The notes: generated by a model from the letters alone, not told the origin. Numbered from the stretch's first letter, positions 47,508 to 59,798 are shown. The stretch: 64,000 nucleotides of DNA from Pseudanabaena yagii GIHE-NHR1 (GCF_012863495.1 NZ_JAAVJL010000001.1:1736001-1800000); one strand, 5' to 3'. Made by a program: numbers and translations.

Positions 47508-50500
47508 CTAGCTAGCAGGATTATAAGTCAAGGATGGAGATGTTGCTGTGCAACCCGCAGAAGCCCTTTCATTCTTACCTAAAGCATAGGCTGTGTAGTT
47601 TGGTGGTTTTGTACCTAATCGTTGTGCGTAGCCTGAGTTAATTGCCTTAGGATCGCTAGAGGTTGCAGGATTATTTGTATTAAGCGATGCTGGTGCAGGT
47701 TGCAAGGCACAGAGCATTGTTTGTACCCAAGGATCGGTTTTAGGTGCTTCTCTAAAGAACTCATTGGGATTAGGCAATGCTTGCGAGAATCGTTGTGCAA
47801 ACAAGTCAGGCTGTTGTACTAGCAAGCCAACATCAAATCCCCATTTTCTAACTGGTGGTGCATAGAAAGGAACTGATTGCACTGTAGCGGACTGGTAGTA
47901 CTTCGAGAAGTTGCTTAGAGGATCGCTAACTGCATTGGGATTGGTAAACCAAGTCTGCATATCGCTACTGGTCTCAATACAGGTGTTACGAGTTGCATAA
48001 GTCAAGCCACTATAACATCCAGACAATGACAGGCTGGTGTAAGGAGCCGTAGATGAGAAAGGTGCAGTAGCAAAGACACTTCGGGTGTTTTGGATGAATC
48101 CACCTGAAATATTTAAGGTCTGTCCTCTCCAGTTCTCCATAAATCTGACAAAGTTGTGTAATCCTCCACCTGTCTCAGCCGTAAAGATGGGAACTCCAGC
48201 AGAAACCGCTGTTGCTGATGTGGTGTAGGGGACATAGGAGCGCGAAGGTGTATTACCAGCCACGAAGTAGATGTTAACCTTGGTTGCACTCGCTCTCTGT
48301 GTCCATTGTCCAATACCATCGGTAGTAGTTGGTACACCATTAATACCACCAGTGTATTTGTTTACAGACCCTAACTGAGGCATTGTTGAGAGAGAGGTTG
48401 TGGGAACTGTTGCCGTGATTGGTGAGTGCAGTTGGAGAACTGGAACCACAATTGGTTGATCGACCGTAGTCATTGCGGTGATTGTGGCAGTAGAGTCAAC
48501 ACCGATCGCAGCAGCAGCAGGTGGCGAAGCAGGTGCAGCAGTCAACTCCGCAGAAGATTGAGCTGTAGCAACCGTAACTGCCCTAAAGCCAAGGAATCGC
48601 GCACTTCTAATCGCAACTCCTTTACCATCATAGGTAGGACCAATGTTTAGCCCTGTGGAGTCAGCCTTTGTACCACCAGTAGCAGGCATCGTACCGATGA
48701 AGTTACCAACTAATACAGTTGGGTTACTGTTTTGACCGCTACTTGCAATAGTTGCTGCTGATCGCCCAATTGTCAGAGCCGTGGGGCCAGTTTTAGGGAA
48801 TAGCCAAAATACCTTATTGGGATCAACACCTTTCAACTTGACATACAGACCATCAATGGTCACATCAGAGTTAGGTGCACGAAGTACGAAGGTAGGATCG
48901 GGATTACCATTGGCACTTAATGTGAGGGTCGAATTTAGTAAGGAGGTGAAGTTGGCTGCCGTCAAATCTAGGACATTTACTTGAGTACTGCTAGCTGCAT
49001 TCACTGTGAAATTCGGAGCAGTACCACTTAGAGATACGGCTTGACCAGTAGTGAAGTTTGTTGCACTTAAACCAGAGGCAAAAGTCACGATCGCCTGACG
49101 TGGATTACCCACTGTAGTTGGACAAGAACTACCTGTAATGTCAGCCCCTAAAGAAGTTCCACGTTGCTCATAGGCTTGATATCTTCTGGAATTACCAGTG
49201 ACCCCGCACACCGTAAATGAAGATGCAGGTTGATTAGTGCCACTGGGGAATATATTGTTGACTGGTGCATTGAGGCTGAGGTATGAGGCATTTGCAGTAG
49301 TAATAGTCGTACTTGGAGTGCTAGCACAGGTTTTGTCAACTAAACCTGTTGCTGTATCAATACAAACTGTCGAGGGCAGGATTAATGGCGCAGGCTGATT
49401 GGTATTGAATGTAGCACCTGATGCTGCGGGATTGGCTACGGTTGAGTCATAGCTAGTGTTGTAGATAAATAAGTCTTTAGACTTACCATATTCCACATCG
49501 GCACTATCGCCTGTTGGTTGATTATTTGCAGTAGTCGTTCTATACCATAGCGATCGCGCTACCCTTTGAGGAATTAAATCTTCCATACCAGGGAGCATCG
49601 GAATTTGTCCGTTCTCAGTATTAGCATTATAGCCAGTAGTACCAGAAGGCAGCAAAGGAGCTTGAGCAGGTGCAATGTCAGGGAATTGACTAGCCGTAGG
49701 CACACCCCAAACGCTATTGATGTTAGAACCGGGAGTAAATGAGTAACTATTTGCAGGGAAAGAAGGGAAAGGATAGTTAGTTCCACCCACAGGTGCGGCG
49801 GGATAGGCAGCAGCTATCGAACCTGACGTAGGTATGCGTGGCATGATTGCCGAGAATGGTAAACGACCATGACTAAATGTCTTGGGTGGGAATAAAGTTC
49901 CAGGACCAATTGGTACTGGTGTTGGCGTTGGTGTTGGTGTTGGCTTCGGTGTAGGTGTAGGTGTAGGTACTGGTGTTGGGGTGACGGGTTTTGGTGTTGG
50001 TGTCGGTGTTGGGATTGGTGTAGGTGTAGGTACTGGCGTTGGTGCTGGCGTTGGTGTTGGCTTCGGTGTAGGTGTAGGTACTGGTGTAGGTGTAGGTGTA
50101 GGTGTAGGTACTGGTGTTGGGGTGACGGGTTTTGGTGTTGGTGTCGGTGTTGGGATTGGTGTCGGTGTTGGTGTTGGTGTTGGTGTTGGTGTTGCAGTAC
50201 CAAATGCGGTAGGAGTATCGTCATTATCAATGACAACCCAACGATAATCGTAGGTGCTATTTGTAGCTGTATTAGCAGTTGTAGTTCTTAAGGTTGCACC
50301 TGTGACCGCAGTATTCGGATTTGCAAGCTTAACGCGGAATCTTTCTTGTTCCTCATCAGCACTGTCTCGTACAACCAAGACGGTAACCCATTGCCAGCAG
50401 CTACCAGCGGCAAGAGTCGTCGCTGTACAATGTGGATTTGTGGCATCAGGGAACTTGAGTACCTGTGTTGCGCCTGCAACACCTGTACTAGGAGGCGTGG

Positions 50501-53500
50501 CAATGGTGCTAGCGTAGTCCGCAGGAACCCAAGTTGTGCCGTTCCATTTATAGATTGTCGAGAGATAGTCTACGCCAGAGGTTTCACTGCGATCAGAAGG
50601 TGGATTCTCTTCATCACCAATTCCATTTAAAGCTGTAAAAGGCGGATTGAAGTTAGCTCCAGCCGAACGAGTATTTTTGACTTGAGGTAGCAATCCTGTT
50701 GCGCCCGTACCGAGATATGCTCCCCGTTTCGCCCGTTGAGATTTACCATTGGCAGAATTTGCTGCTGTGGGTAAGGTAGTAAGTAGAGGATCTTCTGTAG
50801 AGATTTCTACAGTCATTGGATTAGTAGCTGAAAGATTGGCGTAGTTATTCGCAGTATTAGGGTTAGTAACCACAACTGCAAAGGTATATGGACGATAAAC
50901 TGCGTTATTGCTAAATGTCAGGTTGCTTGGAGGATTAGATGCTGTATTTCCTTCTCCATCATTGGGATTGACATTACTACCTGTAGTTTCATTAGATGTT
51001 CCACCAGTAGCAAGAGGAAACTGACGGACAACATTTCGATAGGGAGTAGAAGGAGCCTGCCACGATGGAGTTGGATTCGCACCAACAGCATTGGTAGATG
51101 GACGATTATCAAAGAAAGGTGCTGGGAGGTTGCCACTAGTAGCGATCGGGGCATAGGCAGCAGTCTTCACATAGTCGGAGGCTGTTGTATTTAGCGTAGT
51201 CGCTGCAGGATAAGCAGTTGGGATATTGTCGCCTTGTCGCAGAGGTGGATTTTGGAAATCTCCATTAGTTTTACTACCAAGTCCTGTTGCTGCAACTGCA
51301 ATGAGAGGATCGCCAGCAGCATTATCAGCAGGAAACTGGGGCAAATTATAAATTCTTCTGCCCTCAGCATCTTGAATATCGGTAGCCCTCTCAAACCCGA
51401 TTATAGGTTTCGCCGCAGGGCAACCGACATTACCATATGCTGAAGAGTTCGCATTACTAAAAGGCGTGATGAGTCCACCTAGAACCTTAGGATAGGTATA
51501 ACCAGCAGTAGATGCGGTTGCTGCGGTTGCAGAGGCATTGCCTCGGACAACCCCGATAGGCATCGGCCACCAGTTATTTAGGGCAGGACAAGCACCTGCC
51601 GCCATAATTAGCGCTTCGTTACCATCCTTATAGATATCGTCATAGCGCAAGAATGAGAGACGACGAGGGAAACGCTCATCCGCAGGATCAATATATCGAG
51701 GCGCAGTAGTCGGCGTTGCCGCGGTTCCAGCAGCATTCGCTAGAGCTGTAGTACCTGCTCCATCCTTAACCCAATCACTAAAAGTACATTCCGACGCAGG
51801 AACCTTACGGCATATCTCCATGCCATATTCCCCAAAAATCACGCGGCGCTGTACAGGCGTAACTCCATTGGATAGATAACTATTTGATAAGGAACTATTA
51901 GCCGTCGATGTATTACCTACCCAGAGATTTGAACTGACATCAGATGCAGTACTTGCACCACCCATCTCTGTATAGTCGGGGAACCCAGTACTCATACTAG
52001 GATTGGAGATTGCATCTGCCACAGTAGCATCAGGCAGCCAGTTCGAGCTAGTGACAAAATTATTGTTCAAGAAGCCCATACTGAGGCGTTTGATCACAGG
52101 GAAATCTTGACGTTCCGCCAAAGCGCTACTACCCAAACCAACGGTTTGACTGGTTAATTTAGTCGTTAAGCTCCGATTTTCCCAACCAACAGTAGTTGAT
52201 GTATTGCGATTGTTACGAAGGTCATAGTCACCTAGATTGCGATATCCGTCGTTAAAGCTACCAGACTGTACCGTAATACCATCAGAGATTACGGTCGCAG
52301 GTCGCCATTCATCACCAGCAGTCGCTAGAGCCTGTCCCGGACGATAGGCAAAGTTAGGATCAAGTGTGCTTGCAGCCCTTGTATAGAAGTTACTCCAATC
52401 CGAAGCTAGCGCTGTTGTAAATTCCTCTTTTGTATGTAGATTAAAGTCACCCTTGACATATACAGGCTCATTAGAGACTAAAATCAAGCCCTTTTCGCCT
52501 TGAGTTGCTGTGCTGTAGTTTGGTTGTGCGGTTCCTGTACCACGCCAGAGACGCTGCCCATTAACCAGACGAATTCCATTAGGGCGGCGTGTTGGATCAA
52601 GAACAAAATCAGTCGAACTAAGTGATTTTCTGTCGCTCATCTTTGTGGGATTGCCAGAAAAATAGCTTAGATCTGGTAATGCATCATCACGAGTTGCATA
52701 GACAACACCACTATAGGGCAGTAAATAATCAGTAGCCAAACCATTAGAGCTATTGTTAGTAGTGCCAGAGATAGTTTGCCCTCGCAGGATGTCCATATCC
52801 AGATCTGTCACCCGAATCTCTAGCGGTTGTCGCTGTTCTATTTCGAGGTCATAGAGATCGGGACGTGAACCTGTCAAGGATTCATCTTGATTGAGAGCCT
52901 TGACTTCGCGACCGTCCAAGAATGCAGCTTCCTTAACGGCAAAGTTTGGGAAAGCCGATGTACTCCTTGAGAGAGTTCCATCAAGGATCTGTAAGGAGCA
53001 AAGTGTTGAGTCCATAGCGGACTGATCTTGCAATGTCAGTGTTTGGCTTGCAGCAACCTTAATCAACGCATTCCGCAAAGGCTCATTCACAAATCTGCCA
53101 TTGGGGAACATCAAGTTAGCTTGATAGGACAATCGTGCTGCTAAAGAAGCAGAGGTTGAAGAAGGATCATCTCCACCAGTTGCTACTGTAAATAATCCAG
53201 TGGAACTATTAAACGTAATTCCACTAGTGATGCCAGCAGCAGTAGTACCTACTGGATAGGCATATCCATTATTCGAGCGCCCTCCAGAAGTACCTTGAGT
53301 GATTTTATCGAGAGCAGTTACAGAGTTAGTTGGATCGTAGTAGCTACTGACACAGGCGATCGGTGTTTGATAGGTAGCAGGAGCAGATGGGTCATAGGTT
53401 GAGGTTTTGTAGTGATAGACCGCAGTTGCTCGCATCTGTAAATCACCCTGACGATTATCAGGATTAGACGCAGTATTACCAAGAGCATCGATAGTTACAG

Positions 53501-56078
53501 TTGCTGCATCTGAACTATTAGCCCAGCGACCTGCTGTCCAGTTCCAAGGGCGGTAGACATTTGGAGTAACGGAAGTGTCCAACTTCACGGAGCCAGTCAT
53601 GGGCATCGCATCACTCCACACCACAGTGAAATTCGACTCATTCAATCTGTAACGAGGATCGGGTTCAGCTGTGTCATTAGCAGTAACGGGATTATCGAGA
53701 AGAGCAGGTGGTGCGGGTAAAAATGTTTGAGTTGGTTTGCGGCTGTAGACCCCAGCACCAGTAACTACTCTAAGTCCACCACTAACGGGTACTGCGGTAG
53801 GAGTAGATTTACCAGTAGCATCAACTCCAGGGTTATCAGCAGCATTGAGTTCCCAGAAACCACCACGATCAGATACCCCCAAAGACTTGAGTGAACTGGC
53901 TTGAGTAAAACGATACCGAGCAGAATTGGGAGTAGCTGCCGCAGTTTCAGTTCCATTCCAAAAAACGGAACTATCAGTCGTGAGGTAGTAAGGCTCAGTA
54001 TTTGCAACATAGCGATTGATGCCACTATCATTCTTGAGCCACAACGCAGGTAGGTTATTCCCCACTAAAACGCGATCGCCTAAGAACTGCTCATAATTAA
54101 CTTTCTCATCTTCGGGCTTGGTTGCAGGAAGAGCAGCAATTGATGCAGCCGTAGTTTGAGCTAAGGTCAAGTCTCCAATTTTGATGACAGGGCTTTGGGG
54201 GGAGGCTGGTGTTGCATTAGAAGATCCTCTACGTAAAGCCTTGCCAGCGTCAATATCTGCTTGTGTTGTTGAGGTAATTGTAGTGGTATTGGTATAGGCC
54301 GGAATCATCCATTCCAAAGGAGGCTGCCATTCATTTCCACTAGTTGTCGTAATATTAGTAAGGGTTGGTGTGATTCCGCCATAGATAACACTAGTCGCAG
54401 CTCCATATGGAACTTCTCTAAATGGAACTTTACGAGTCCTTAGTCTGAAATAGGCATCTAGAGCTTTTAGACGAGCCGTTCTAAAGTCAGCCTGTGTAGT
54501 TAAGCCTTCATCCTTAATACGGGAAACAATATCTAACTTGACAGAGAGGGGATCGTTGGTGAGAACATTTTTGTCTGTAATTGTTGCGTATGAGGATAAC
54601 CCAGCCGTAACGACATTAGCTGTTGAGGAAAATGTGGCATCTGCCAAGTCAACTAGCTTCTGCACTCGGACATTATAAGCAAAGTCATTAAAAGCTACAT
54701 CACGCCCACGATTTGAATCATTATCTGCTAAGCTTTGCGTCGTATTATTGACTAGTTTGATTTGTCCCAGTCCAGAACCAGTATTCGTACCAATGAGCGT
54801 ACTTGCATTACCACCAGTAGGATCTACCCCCGATCCTCGGAACAAGTGTACTGCAACTGTAGAAATATTTCCATTGGCAGTATCATTACTGAGGGAGTTG
54901 TCACTAACTAGTGCATCACCTTCAACAAGATTGCCTCCTACGATGATTTTGCTATTTTCTTCCTTGTAATAGCAGGAGAAGGGGCTACTAACCTGAAACA
55001 GACGGATGGGAGTGGTTTCAACCGCTAGCATGAGGTTGCCTGCGGTGTAGATTCTACCATTTAAGTCAAACTGAGCAGCACGGGATAATTCCAAGTCGCC
55101 TTCAAACCAGACCGCGTTGTTATTTTGAGGCGATCGTCCACGGTCTTGTTGCAATTCGAGAGCACTAAAAGAGGGATTACCACTATAGACTTCAAAGTTA
55201 CCACTTGATTGTTCTGCTACCGTTAATGGACTACTGGCATCGTTAAGCGGTGTTGTAATTGGAACTGTAAGCGCATAAACAAAGAAACTCTTTTTGAGAA
55301 TATTATCCGATGTTGTGACCCAACCTTCAGTGGTACTAGCTCCAGTGGTAGCAGCACTCACACAAGCACCACTTAAAACCCCATTATCCATTGGAGGAGT
55401 GCGGACTTCGATCGGGCTTACTGCACGAGTATTGAGGTTAGTAACGCTATCGCGTGGTGTGGAACGGAAGAGAATGCTGTAAATAGCAAAGGAGTCATAT
55501 TTGCCATTGCTATCAGTGTCAACTGGGAACTTCCAAGCAGTACTGACAACATCATTATTAGAAAGGAGGGATGTTCCCAATGGGAACCAGTCAACCGCAG
55601 TACTAGATGCGTTTGCTGCGGGGTCGGCAAGTTGCAAACGTACCTCATCGGCAAAGGTGTAGTTACCATTGTCCTGAGTAATTGCCTGATAGAGTGAAGA
55701 TTCAGGTGGAGTACCGCCGGGGAGTGTGGGATCTTCGAGGAGCGCGCTAATTTTTGCCCTAGCGCGATCAAGAATGGCGGTATTAGCGCTGCGATAAACT
55801 TGTTCGACTCTAGTGTTTGATGCTTCGCGAGCGCGATCAGTTGATCGCGCAACTGTCGATACCACCAGCAAGGTGGTAACTAGAGTCACCATGGTCACAG
55901 TTGGCAAGATGAAACCGCCCGCTTTACGTTTTTTGCCACTACTGCCATTGAGCAATAGACGAATAAAGCGACGACTAATCCGAATTGGGCTGCCGATTTT
56001 ATTTAACCATTTTCTAATCTTGGCGAGAAATTCGGCAAAAAAACGATTGAGTTTGCGGCTTTGCTTAGAGTCGGACAT
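47508..56078 (-). CDS. hpsA: very large HpsA-like hormogonium polysaccharide protein
   Basis: 2856 residues from the ATG at 56078 (the TTG at 56093 is less likely). A basic cytoplasmic start, then a pilin-like hydrophobic helix ([20 protein letters not shown]), then [20 protein letters not shown]. The long extracellular part is rich in Ser/Thr/Asn/Gly. About two thirds along, a Calx-beta-like segment ([12 protein letters not shown] ... [14 protein letters not shown] ... VVIDNDDTP) leads into some 100 residues of PT/PTPTP repeats, then a C-terminal domain with scattered cysteines. Followed by four pilin-like genes on the same strand, the hps order. HpsA is required for hormogonium polysaccharide in Nostoc; its exact action is unknown. 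Confidence 0.75.
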   Translation of the reverse strand: MSDSKQSRKLNRFFAEFLAKIRKWLNKIGSPIRISRRFIRLLLNGSSGKKRKAGGFILPTVTMVTLVTTLLVVSTVARSTDRAREASNTRVEQVYRSANTAILDRARAKISALLEDPTLPGGTPPESSLYQAITQDNGNYTFADEVRLQLADPAANASSTAVDWFPLGTSLLSNNDVVSTAWKFPVDTDSNGKYDSFAIYSILFRSTPRDSVTNLNTRAVSPIEVRTPPMDNGVLSGACVSAATTGASTTEGWVTTSDNILKKSFFVYALTVPITTPLNDASSPLTVAEQSSGNFEVYSGNPSFSALELQQDRGRSPQNNNAVWFEGDLELSRAAQFDLNGRIYTAGNLMLAVETTPIRLFQVSSPFSCYYKEENSKIIVGGNLVEGDALVSDNSLSNDTANGNISTVAVHLFRGSGVDPTGGNASTLIGTNTGSGLGQIKLVNNTTQSLADNDSNRGRDVAFNDFAYNVRVQKLVDLADATFSSTANVVTAGLSSYATITDKNVLTNDPLSVKLDIVSRIKDEGLTTQADFRTARLKALDAYFRLRTRKVPFREVPYGAATSVIYGGITPTLTNITTTSGNEWQPPLEWMIPAYTNTTTITSTTQADIDAGKALRRGSSNATPASPQSPVIKIGDLTLAQTTAASIAALPATKPEDEKVNYEQFLGDRVLVGNNLPALWLKNDSGINRYVANTEPYYLTTDSSVFWNGTETAAATPNSARYRFTQASSLKSLGVSDRGGFWELNAADNPGVDATGKSTPTAVPVSGGLRVVTGAGVYSRKPTQTFLPAPPALLDNPVTANDTAEPDPRYRLNESNFTVVWSDAMPMTGSVKLDTSVTPNVYRPWNWTAGRWANSSDAATVTIDALGNTASNPDNRQGDLQMRATAVYHYKTSTYDPSAPATYQTPIACVSSYYDPTNSVTALDKITQGTSGGRSNNGYAYPVGTTAAGITSGITFNSSTGLFTVATGGDDPSSTSASLAARLSYQANLMFPNGRFVNEPLRNALIKVAASQTLTLQDQSAMDSTLCSLQILDGTLSRSTSAFPNFAVKEAAFLDGREVKALNQDESLTGSRPDLYDLEIEQRQPLEIRVTDLDMDILRGQTISGTTNNSSNGLATDYLLPYSGVVYATRDDALPDLSYFSGNPTKMSDRKSLSSTDFVLDPTRRPNGIRLVNGQRLWRGTGTAQPNYSTATQGEKGLILVSNEPVYVKGDFNLHTKEEFTTALASDWSNFYTRAASTLDPNFAYRPGQALATAGDEWRPATVISDGITVQSGSFNDGYRNLGDYDLRNNRNTSTTVGWENRSLTTKLTSQTVGLGSSALAERQDFPVIKRLSMGFLNNNFVTSSNWLPDATVADAISNPSMSTGFPDYTEMGGASTASDVSSNLWVGNTSTANSSLSNSYLSNGVTPVQRRVIFGEYGMEICRKVPASECTFSDWVKDGAGTTALANAAGTAATPTTAPRYIDPADERFPRRLSFLRYDDIYKDGNEALIMAAGACPALNNWWPMPIGVVRGNASATAATASTAGYTYPKVLGGLITPFSNANSSAYGNVGCPAAKPIIGFERATDIQDAEGRRIYNLPQFPADNAAGDPLIAVAATGLGSKTNGDFQNPPLRQGDNIPTAYPAATTLNTTASDYVKTAAYAPIATSGNLPAPFFDNRPSTNAVGANPTPSWQAPSTPYRNVVRQFPLATGGTSNETTGSNVNPNDGEGNTASNPPSNLTFSNNAVYRPYTFAVVVTNPNTANNYANLSATNPMTVEISTEDPLLTTLPTAANSANGKSQRAKRGAYLGTGATGLLPQVKNTRSAGANFNPPFTALNGIGDEENPPSDRSETSGVDYLSTIYKWNGTTWVPADYASTIATPPSTGVAGATQVLKFPDATNPHCTATTLAAGSCWQWVTVLVVRDSADEEQERFRVKLANPNTAVTGATLRTTTANTATNSTYDYRWVVIDNDDTPTAFGTATPTPTPTPTPTPIPTPTPTPKPVTPTPVPTPTPTPTPVPTPTPKPTPTPAPTPVPTPTPIPTPTPTPKPVTPTPVPTPTPTPKPTPTPTPTPVPIGPGTLFPPKTFSHGRLPFSAIMPRIPTSGSIAAAYPAAPVGGTNYPFPSFPANSYSFTPGSNINSVWGVPTASQFPDIAPAQAPLLPSGTTGYNANTENGQIPMLPGMEDLIPQRVARSLWYRTTTANNQPTGDSADVEYGKSKDLFIYNTSYDSTVANPAASGATFNTNQPAPLILPSTVCIDTATGLVDKTCASTPSTTITTANASYLSLNAPVNNIFPSGTNQPASSFTVCGVTGNSRRYQAYEQRGTSLGADITGSSCPTTVGNPRQAIVTFASGLSATNFTTGQAVSLSGTAPNFTVNAASSTQVNVLDLTAANFTSLLNSTLTLSANGNPDPTFVLRAPNSDVTIDGLYVKLKGVDPNKVFWLFPKTGPTALTIGRSAATIASSGQNSNPTVLVGNFIGTMPATGGTKADSTGLNIGPTYDGKGVAIRSARFLGFRAVTVATAQSSAELTAAPASPPAAAAIGVDSTATITAMTTVDQPIVVPVLQLHSPITATVPTTSLSTMPQLGSVNKYTGGINGVPTTTDGIGQWTQRASATKVNIYFVAGNTPSRSYVPYTTSATAVSAGVPIFTAETGGGLHNFVRFMENWRGQTLNISGGFIQNTRSVFATAPFSSTAPYTSLSLSGCYSGLTYATRNTCIETSSDMQTWFTNPNAVSDPLSNFSKYYQSATVQSVPFYAPPVRKWGFDVGLLVQQPDLFAQRFSQALPNPNEFFREAPKTDPWVQTMLCALQPAPASLNTNNPATSSDPKAINSGYAQRLGTKPPNYTAYALGKNERASAGCTATSPSLTYNPAS
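49910..50210. repeat. proline-threonine coding repeat inside hpsA
   Basis: About 300 bp of GGTGTTGGTGTAGGTGTAGG-type sequence codes for PTPTP units on the minus strand, with longer sub-repeats (the [14 protein letters not shown] unit occurs twice). Likely length-variable by slippage; an antisense ORF across it (49882-50247) is an artefact of the repeat. Confidence 0.85.
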
Positions 56079-56186
56079 AAAAGTTTCTACCAACCTGACT
56101 GAAATATATTACCCAAGCAAGTTGTAAAAGTTGCAAATATTTTGATTTTGTGACTACAGCAATCCTTTTAGACAATCTTGAACTAA

Positions 56187-56222
56187 AAAGGAAAGACGGC
56201 AAGAAGCGCCGCCTTTCCCTTT
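56187..56222. repeat. hairpin in the divergent hpsA/glycosyltransferase intergenic region
   Basis: GGAAAGACGGC pairs with GCCGCCTTTCC (one mismatch). It sits between the divergent starts of hpsA and the membrane glycosyltransferase gene. Function unknown. Confidence 0.4.
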
Positions 56223-56281
56223 GGGGTTTTGCTATATTACTTGTCTAGTGACAAGATGCTGCTCAGCTTTCTGAGCCACCA

Positions 56282-57544
56282 ATGACCAATATGGCTCAAT
56301 CCCCTTTCAAATTAGATGCGCCAAGATTTTATCTAGGATTAGCGATCGCCTTAGTTTTACATCTAGTATTAATTAGTTTTCCTATAGCCTTTTGGATTGA
56401 CATGAATCTCTTTAAGGCTTGGTCACTAGATTTAGTCCAGCAAGGTTTAGCCAATTTTTATGGTTACTCCAACTGTGACTATCCGCCTGCCTATCTCTAT
56501 GTGCTGTGGCTGATCGGCAAGATTTATCAGGTTTTTGATCCAACTCTGAGTCATCGCGATGGGTTATTACTGATGGCGATGATTAAGTTACCACCTATAT
56601 TGGCGGATATTGGCGCAGCGTGGTTAATTGCTCAAATCCTCAAGCCTCACACCACGGTAGACAGGGCTTATCAGGTTGCGCTCATCTATGCCTTTAACCC
56701 CTTGATGCTATTTGTGTCGGCGATATGGGGGCAGGTAGATGAGGTGATGATTTTTTTGATGCTAGGAGCTTTTTATTTAATTCAACAAAATTATCTGGTG
56801 AGGTCAGGACTATTAATTGCGGTGATGGTGATTATGAAACCGCAAGGATTATTTCTCGCTCCATTTTTATTGTTGTCCCAATGGTTTCGCCAAGCTTGGT
56901 GGAAATGGGTGGCGATCGCCTTGGGTGGATTAACCCTAATTTGGCTAATGATCTTGCCATTTTATGGAGTGAAAGCATATGGTTTGGCTACGCCATTTGT
57001 ATTACTCTATCAACGCTTAGAAAGCACAGCGAATTATTATGACTTTGCCTCAGTCAATGCCTTTAATATCTGGGGATGGGCAAACTGGGAACGGGACTAT
57101 ACGCAATTTTTGGGAATTAGTTATAAGGTAATTGGTCTAGCCTTTTTGGGAATCCTCTTGGTGTGGTTGGGGATATTTCTCTATCAACAGCGTCATTTTG
57201 AGACTCAGGCGATCGCCGTTGCCACATTATTGATCGGATTCTTTATGTTGCCGACGCGAATGCACGAACGTTACATGTTGTATGGATTAGCTTTTTTGGC
57301 GATCGCTTTAGCGATATTTCCCATCGTGCAATGGCTCTACTGGGGCTTTACCCTGACGGGAGCCGTAAATGTGGGTTATGTTTATCTGCGCTATAACCAT
57401 GAAGCTTTATTTAATACCATCCCTGAAATGTTCTTTCAGGGCTTAATCTACTCAATGAGTGCCTTAAACATAATTTTGTTTTTAGTGCTTCTCTCCCACA
57501 CATTCCGATCGCAACCATTGCCAAGCAAACAGTTAGCACTATGA
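56282..57544 (+). CDS. multi-pass membrane glycosyltransferase (GT-C type)
   Basis: 420 residues with ten or more membrane helices. The first loop holds the GT-C-like acidic start (FPIAFWIDMNLFKAWSLDLV) and SNCDYPPAYLYVLWLIGKIY, typical of mannosyltransferase-like proteins that use lipid-linked sugars. AVMVIMKPQGLFLAPFLLLS and MLPTRMHERYMLYGL follow. It overlaps the GT2 gene by 4 bases; that gene's product could supply the lipid-linked donor. Donor and acceptor are not known. Confidence 0.75.
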   Translation: MTNMAQSPFKLDAPRFYLGLAIALVLHLVLISFPIAFWIDMNLFKAWSLDLVQQGLANFYGYSNCDYPPAYLYVLWLIGKIYQVFDPTLSHRDGLLLMAMIKLPPILADIGAAWLIAQILKPHTTVDRAYQVALIYAFNPLMLFVSAIWGQVDEVMIFLMLGAFYLIQQNYLVRSGLLIAVMVIMKPQGLFLAPFLLLSQWFRQAWWKWVAIALGGLTLIWLMILPFYGVKAYGLATPFVLLYQRLESTANYYDFASVNAFNIWGWANWERDYTQFLGISYKVIGLAFLGILLVWLGIFLYQQRHFETQAIAVATLLIGFFMLPTRMHERYMLYGLAFLAIALAIFPIVQWLYWGFTLTGAVNVGYVYLRYNHEALFNTIPEMFFQGLIYSMSALNIILFLVLLSHTFRSQPLPSKQLAL

Positions 57545-58326
57545 GCTATGCACCTATGACCCATTCTCTATCTCTGTCTGTAGTACTGCCTGCTTATAAT
57601 GAGGCGGAAAATATTGGTCGGGTGATTGCCAACGCTGTTGATTATTTAAGCGATCGGCAAATTCCCTACGAAATTATAGTGGTGAATGATGGCTCCACCG
57701 ATGCAACTAAAGCGATCGTTAACCAGTTATGCTCACAAAATGCAAGGATTCGCTTAATTAACCATCCTCGCAACTTGGGCTATGGCTCAGCTTTACGCAG
57801 TGGCTTTGATCAAGCGGTAAATGAATATATTTTCTTGACCGATGGGGATGGTCAATTTGCCATTAGCGATCTGGATCGGTTTATGCCATATATCGACAAC
57901 TCTCAGACCTCACAGATCGTGATTGGCTATCGGGCGAAACGGGCGGATGTATTTGTGCGATCGCTTAATGCTTGGCTGTATCACCTATTCATTCAATGGG
58001 TGCTCGGACTGAAGGTCAAAGATATTGACTGTGCCTTTAAACTATTTCCCCGCAACATTTATCAAGCCGTAAAACCGATCAAATCCGATGGTGCTTTATT
58101 TAGCGCTGAGTTTCTGGTGAAGTTACAGCAATTACAGAATATTGCACCAATTATCGAGTTACCCGTGCAGCATTTCCCACGCAAATTTGGTGTTGCCACA
58201 GGTGCGAATATCAAAGTTATTCTCAAGATGTTTTGGGAATGTTGGCAACTCAAGCAATCCTGTCGGGACTCGGCTCAAATCCAGTTAAAACCTGACCAAC
58301 TGTCTGGCATAAACCAAATGCGCTGA
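57541..58326 (+). CDS. family 2 glycosyltransferase, DPM1/dolichol-phosphate-mannose-synthase-like
   Basis: 261 residues. SVVLPAYNEAENIGRVIANA, IIVVNDGSTDATKAIV and FLTDGDGQFAISDLDRFMPY give the GT-A fold with the metal-binding DGD; KDIDCAFKLFPR is typical of polyprenyl-phosphate sugar transferases. Expected product: a polyprenyl-phosphate hexose used by the adjacent GT-C enzymes. The start could also be the internal ATG at 57556. The 3' end overlaps the convergent PMT-like gene by 52 bp. Confidence 0.88.
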   Translation: MSYAPMTHSLSLSVVLPAYNEAENIGRVIANAVDYLSDRQIPYEIIVVNDGSTDATKAIVNQLCSQNARIRLINHPRNLGYGSALRSGFDQAVNEYIFLTDGDGQFAISDLDRFMPYIDNSQTSQIVIGYRAKRADVFVRSLNAWLYHLFIQWVLGLKVKDIDCAFKLFPRNIYQAVKPIKSDGALFSAEFLVKLQQLQNIAPIIELPVQHFPRKFGVATGANIKVILKMFWECWQLKQSCRDSAQIQLKPDQLSGINQMR

Positions 58327-59699
58327 TAGAAATCTTTGGGGAGGATGGGAAGCCCCAACCAAAGTGGCAGAAAGAAGAGCTGGCTGATTACAACTGTGAC
58401 AATAATGCCATAGCCGAGATAACGGAGTTTCCCCTTTTGTTCTAGCAGTTGATAAACTATCCATGCGAGGGCGATAAAGCTAAAAATTGACGCAGACATA
58501 TAGTGGTATAGGAAGAGGCAGCGCTTGACGATAAGCCAAGGGACATAATTTGCAAAATATCCTAATAGTAGATAGTTGTTGCTGCCAATATTCGTGGATT
58601 TCTGTAATTTTGGCACAATGGAGCCAAGTGTGATACCAACGATCGCTAAGGTTGAGAACCACCACAGCAGAGGATTACCCAAGCCTTGGATTACTGCAAA
58701 ATATGCATTGCTATTTTGGAAATAGTAACCCACTGGTCTCGCTAAAACTGCCCAAGAAATTGCTGATGAGCAATAGGGGTGGGCAGGATGAGCAGGGTCA
58801 ATGCTGGTGACAATGTCAGTGGAATGCCACCAGAGAATATGTTGATGGATTGCCACGAGAAAGTGGGGAAATGCACTTATTGATTGCCAGATATTTTCGC
58901 CAGAGGGTACTCCCGGATTCAATATAAATAAAGGAAGCCACTGGATTAAATAAAAAGCGATCGGCATCACCACAAAACATAGTGGATATTGCCACCAATG
59001 TAGTTTGGTAATTTCAGCCAGAACACCTAGTTTAGAGAGTTGCTGTGGGAAGAATTTAGCGATCGCACCTACAAGCAACAGCAATAAAAATACCAATAGA
59101 CTAAATCCTAAGCCATTCCATTTCACCGAAGCCGCCGCCCCCAACATCAGTCCAGCAAAACAGAGTAATAGGGTGCGTAATTTGCCTTGATGAGCTAAAC
59201 CTGACACCAAAAACATTTGGGAAACTAATCCAAAGGAAACTAAAAAGATATTGAGTAAGGCTAAACGCGACTCGACTAAAAATAAACCATCACTAAATAC
59301 AAATAAACCTGCAAGGAGTGCAAAATTGCGTTTGGCAGTGAGGCGATAGACTAACCCAATTACCAATAGGGGCAGGATCGAACCAAAGCTCGCATCCCAA
59401 AAGCGGAAGCCAATTTCATTCTGCCCAAATAGCAAAATCCCCAACATGATGAAGTATTTGCCGAGTGGTGGATGCCCTTCCCAAGTGGGATTTCCCTCTA
59501 GATACTCCTTGGCATATTGACCAAATAGAGATTCATCAAATACAGGATAGGGGATTGTACCTAGCTGCCAAAAATGGAGAAATAAGGCGATCGCCAAAAT
59601 CCCTAAACTTCCCGCGACCAAATACCAATCCCATCCTTGCGATCGGCTTTGCTCAATACTATCAATATCCTTACTGAGGCTATTCTCTAAATTTTGCAT
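58275..59699 (-). CDS. dolichyl-phosphate-mannose-protein mannosyltransferase-like (GT39/PMT) protein
   Basis: 474 residues. A membrane start followed by the PMT-like loop IPYPVFDESLFGQYAKEYLE and GHPPLGKYFIMLGILLFG, then many helices and a large loop (FLVAIHQHILWWHSTDIVTS). The DE motif and HPPLGK are those of PMT-family (PF02366-like) transferases, which move a sugar from polyprenyl phosphate to protein or glycan. The C-terminus overlaps the GT2 gene tail-to-tail. A long hairpin lies upstream. Confidence 0.88.
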   Translation of the reverse strand: MQNLENSLSKDIDSIEQSRSQGWDWYLVAGSLGILAIALFLHFWQLGTIPYPVFDESLFGQYAKEYLEGNPTWEGHPPLGKYFIMLGILLFGQNEIGFRFWDASFGSILPLLVIGLVYRLTAKRNFALLAGLFVFSDGLFLVESRLALLNIFLVSFGLVSQMFLVSGLAHQGKLRTLLLCFAGLMLGAAASVKWNGLGFSLLVFLLLLLVGAIAKFFPQQLSKLGVLAEITKLHWWQYPLCFVVMPIAFYLIQWLPLFILNPGVPSGENIWQSISAFPHFLVAIHQHILWWHSTDIVTSIDPAHPAHPYCSSAISWAVLARPVGYYFQNSNAYFAVIQGLGNPLLWWFSTLAIVGITLGSIVPKLQKSTNIGSNNYLLLGYFANYVPWLIVKRCLFLYHYMSASIFSFIALAWIVYQLLEQKGKLRYLGYGIIVTVVISQLFFLPLWLGLPILPKDFYQRIWFMPDSWSGFNWI

Positions 59700-59743
59700 A
59701 ATCTTTCTGTAGAACCCACAAAGTTTTTTGGATTAAACGAACC

Positions 59744-59798
59744 CTAAGAAACTTTTAAAAAAGTGTTGCAAAGCAACACTTTTTTAAAAGTTTCTTAG
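59744..59798 (-). terminator. long perfect hairpin, probable terminator of the TVP38 gene
   Basis: 26-base perfect arms around AAA (core GTGTTGCAAAGCAACAC), 35 bases beyond the TVP38 gene stop. Same family as 3297-3325. Such a long perfect stem may instead be a dispersed element. Confidence 0.6.

Noticed and set aside
49882-50247. Glycine-valine-rich ORF on the plus strand
   Set aside because: It is the reverse reading of the PTPTP-coding repeat in hpsA; repeats of this kind leave several frames open by chance.
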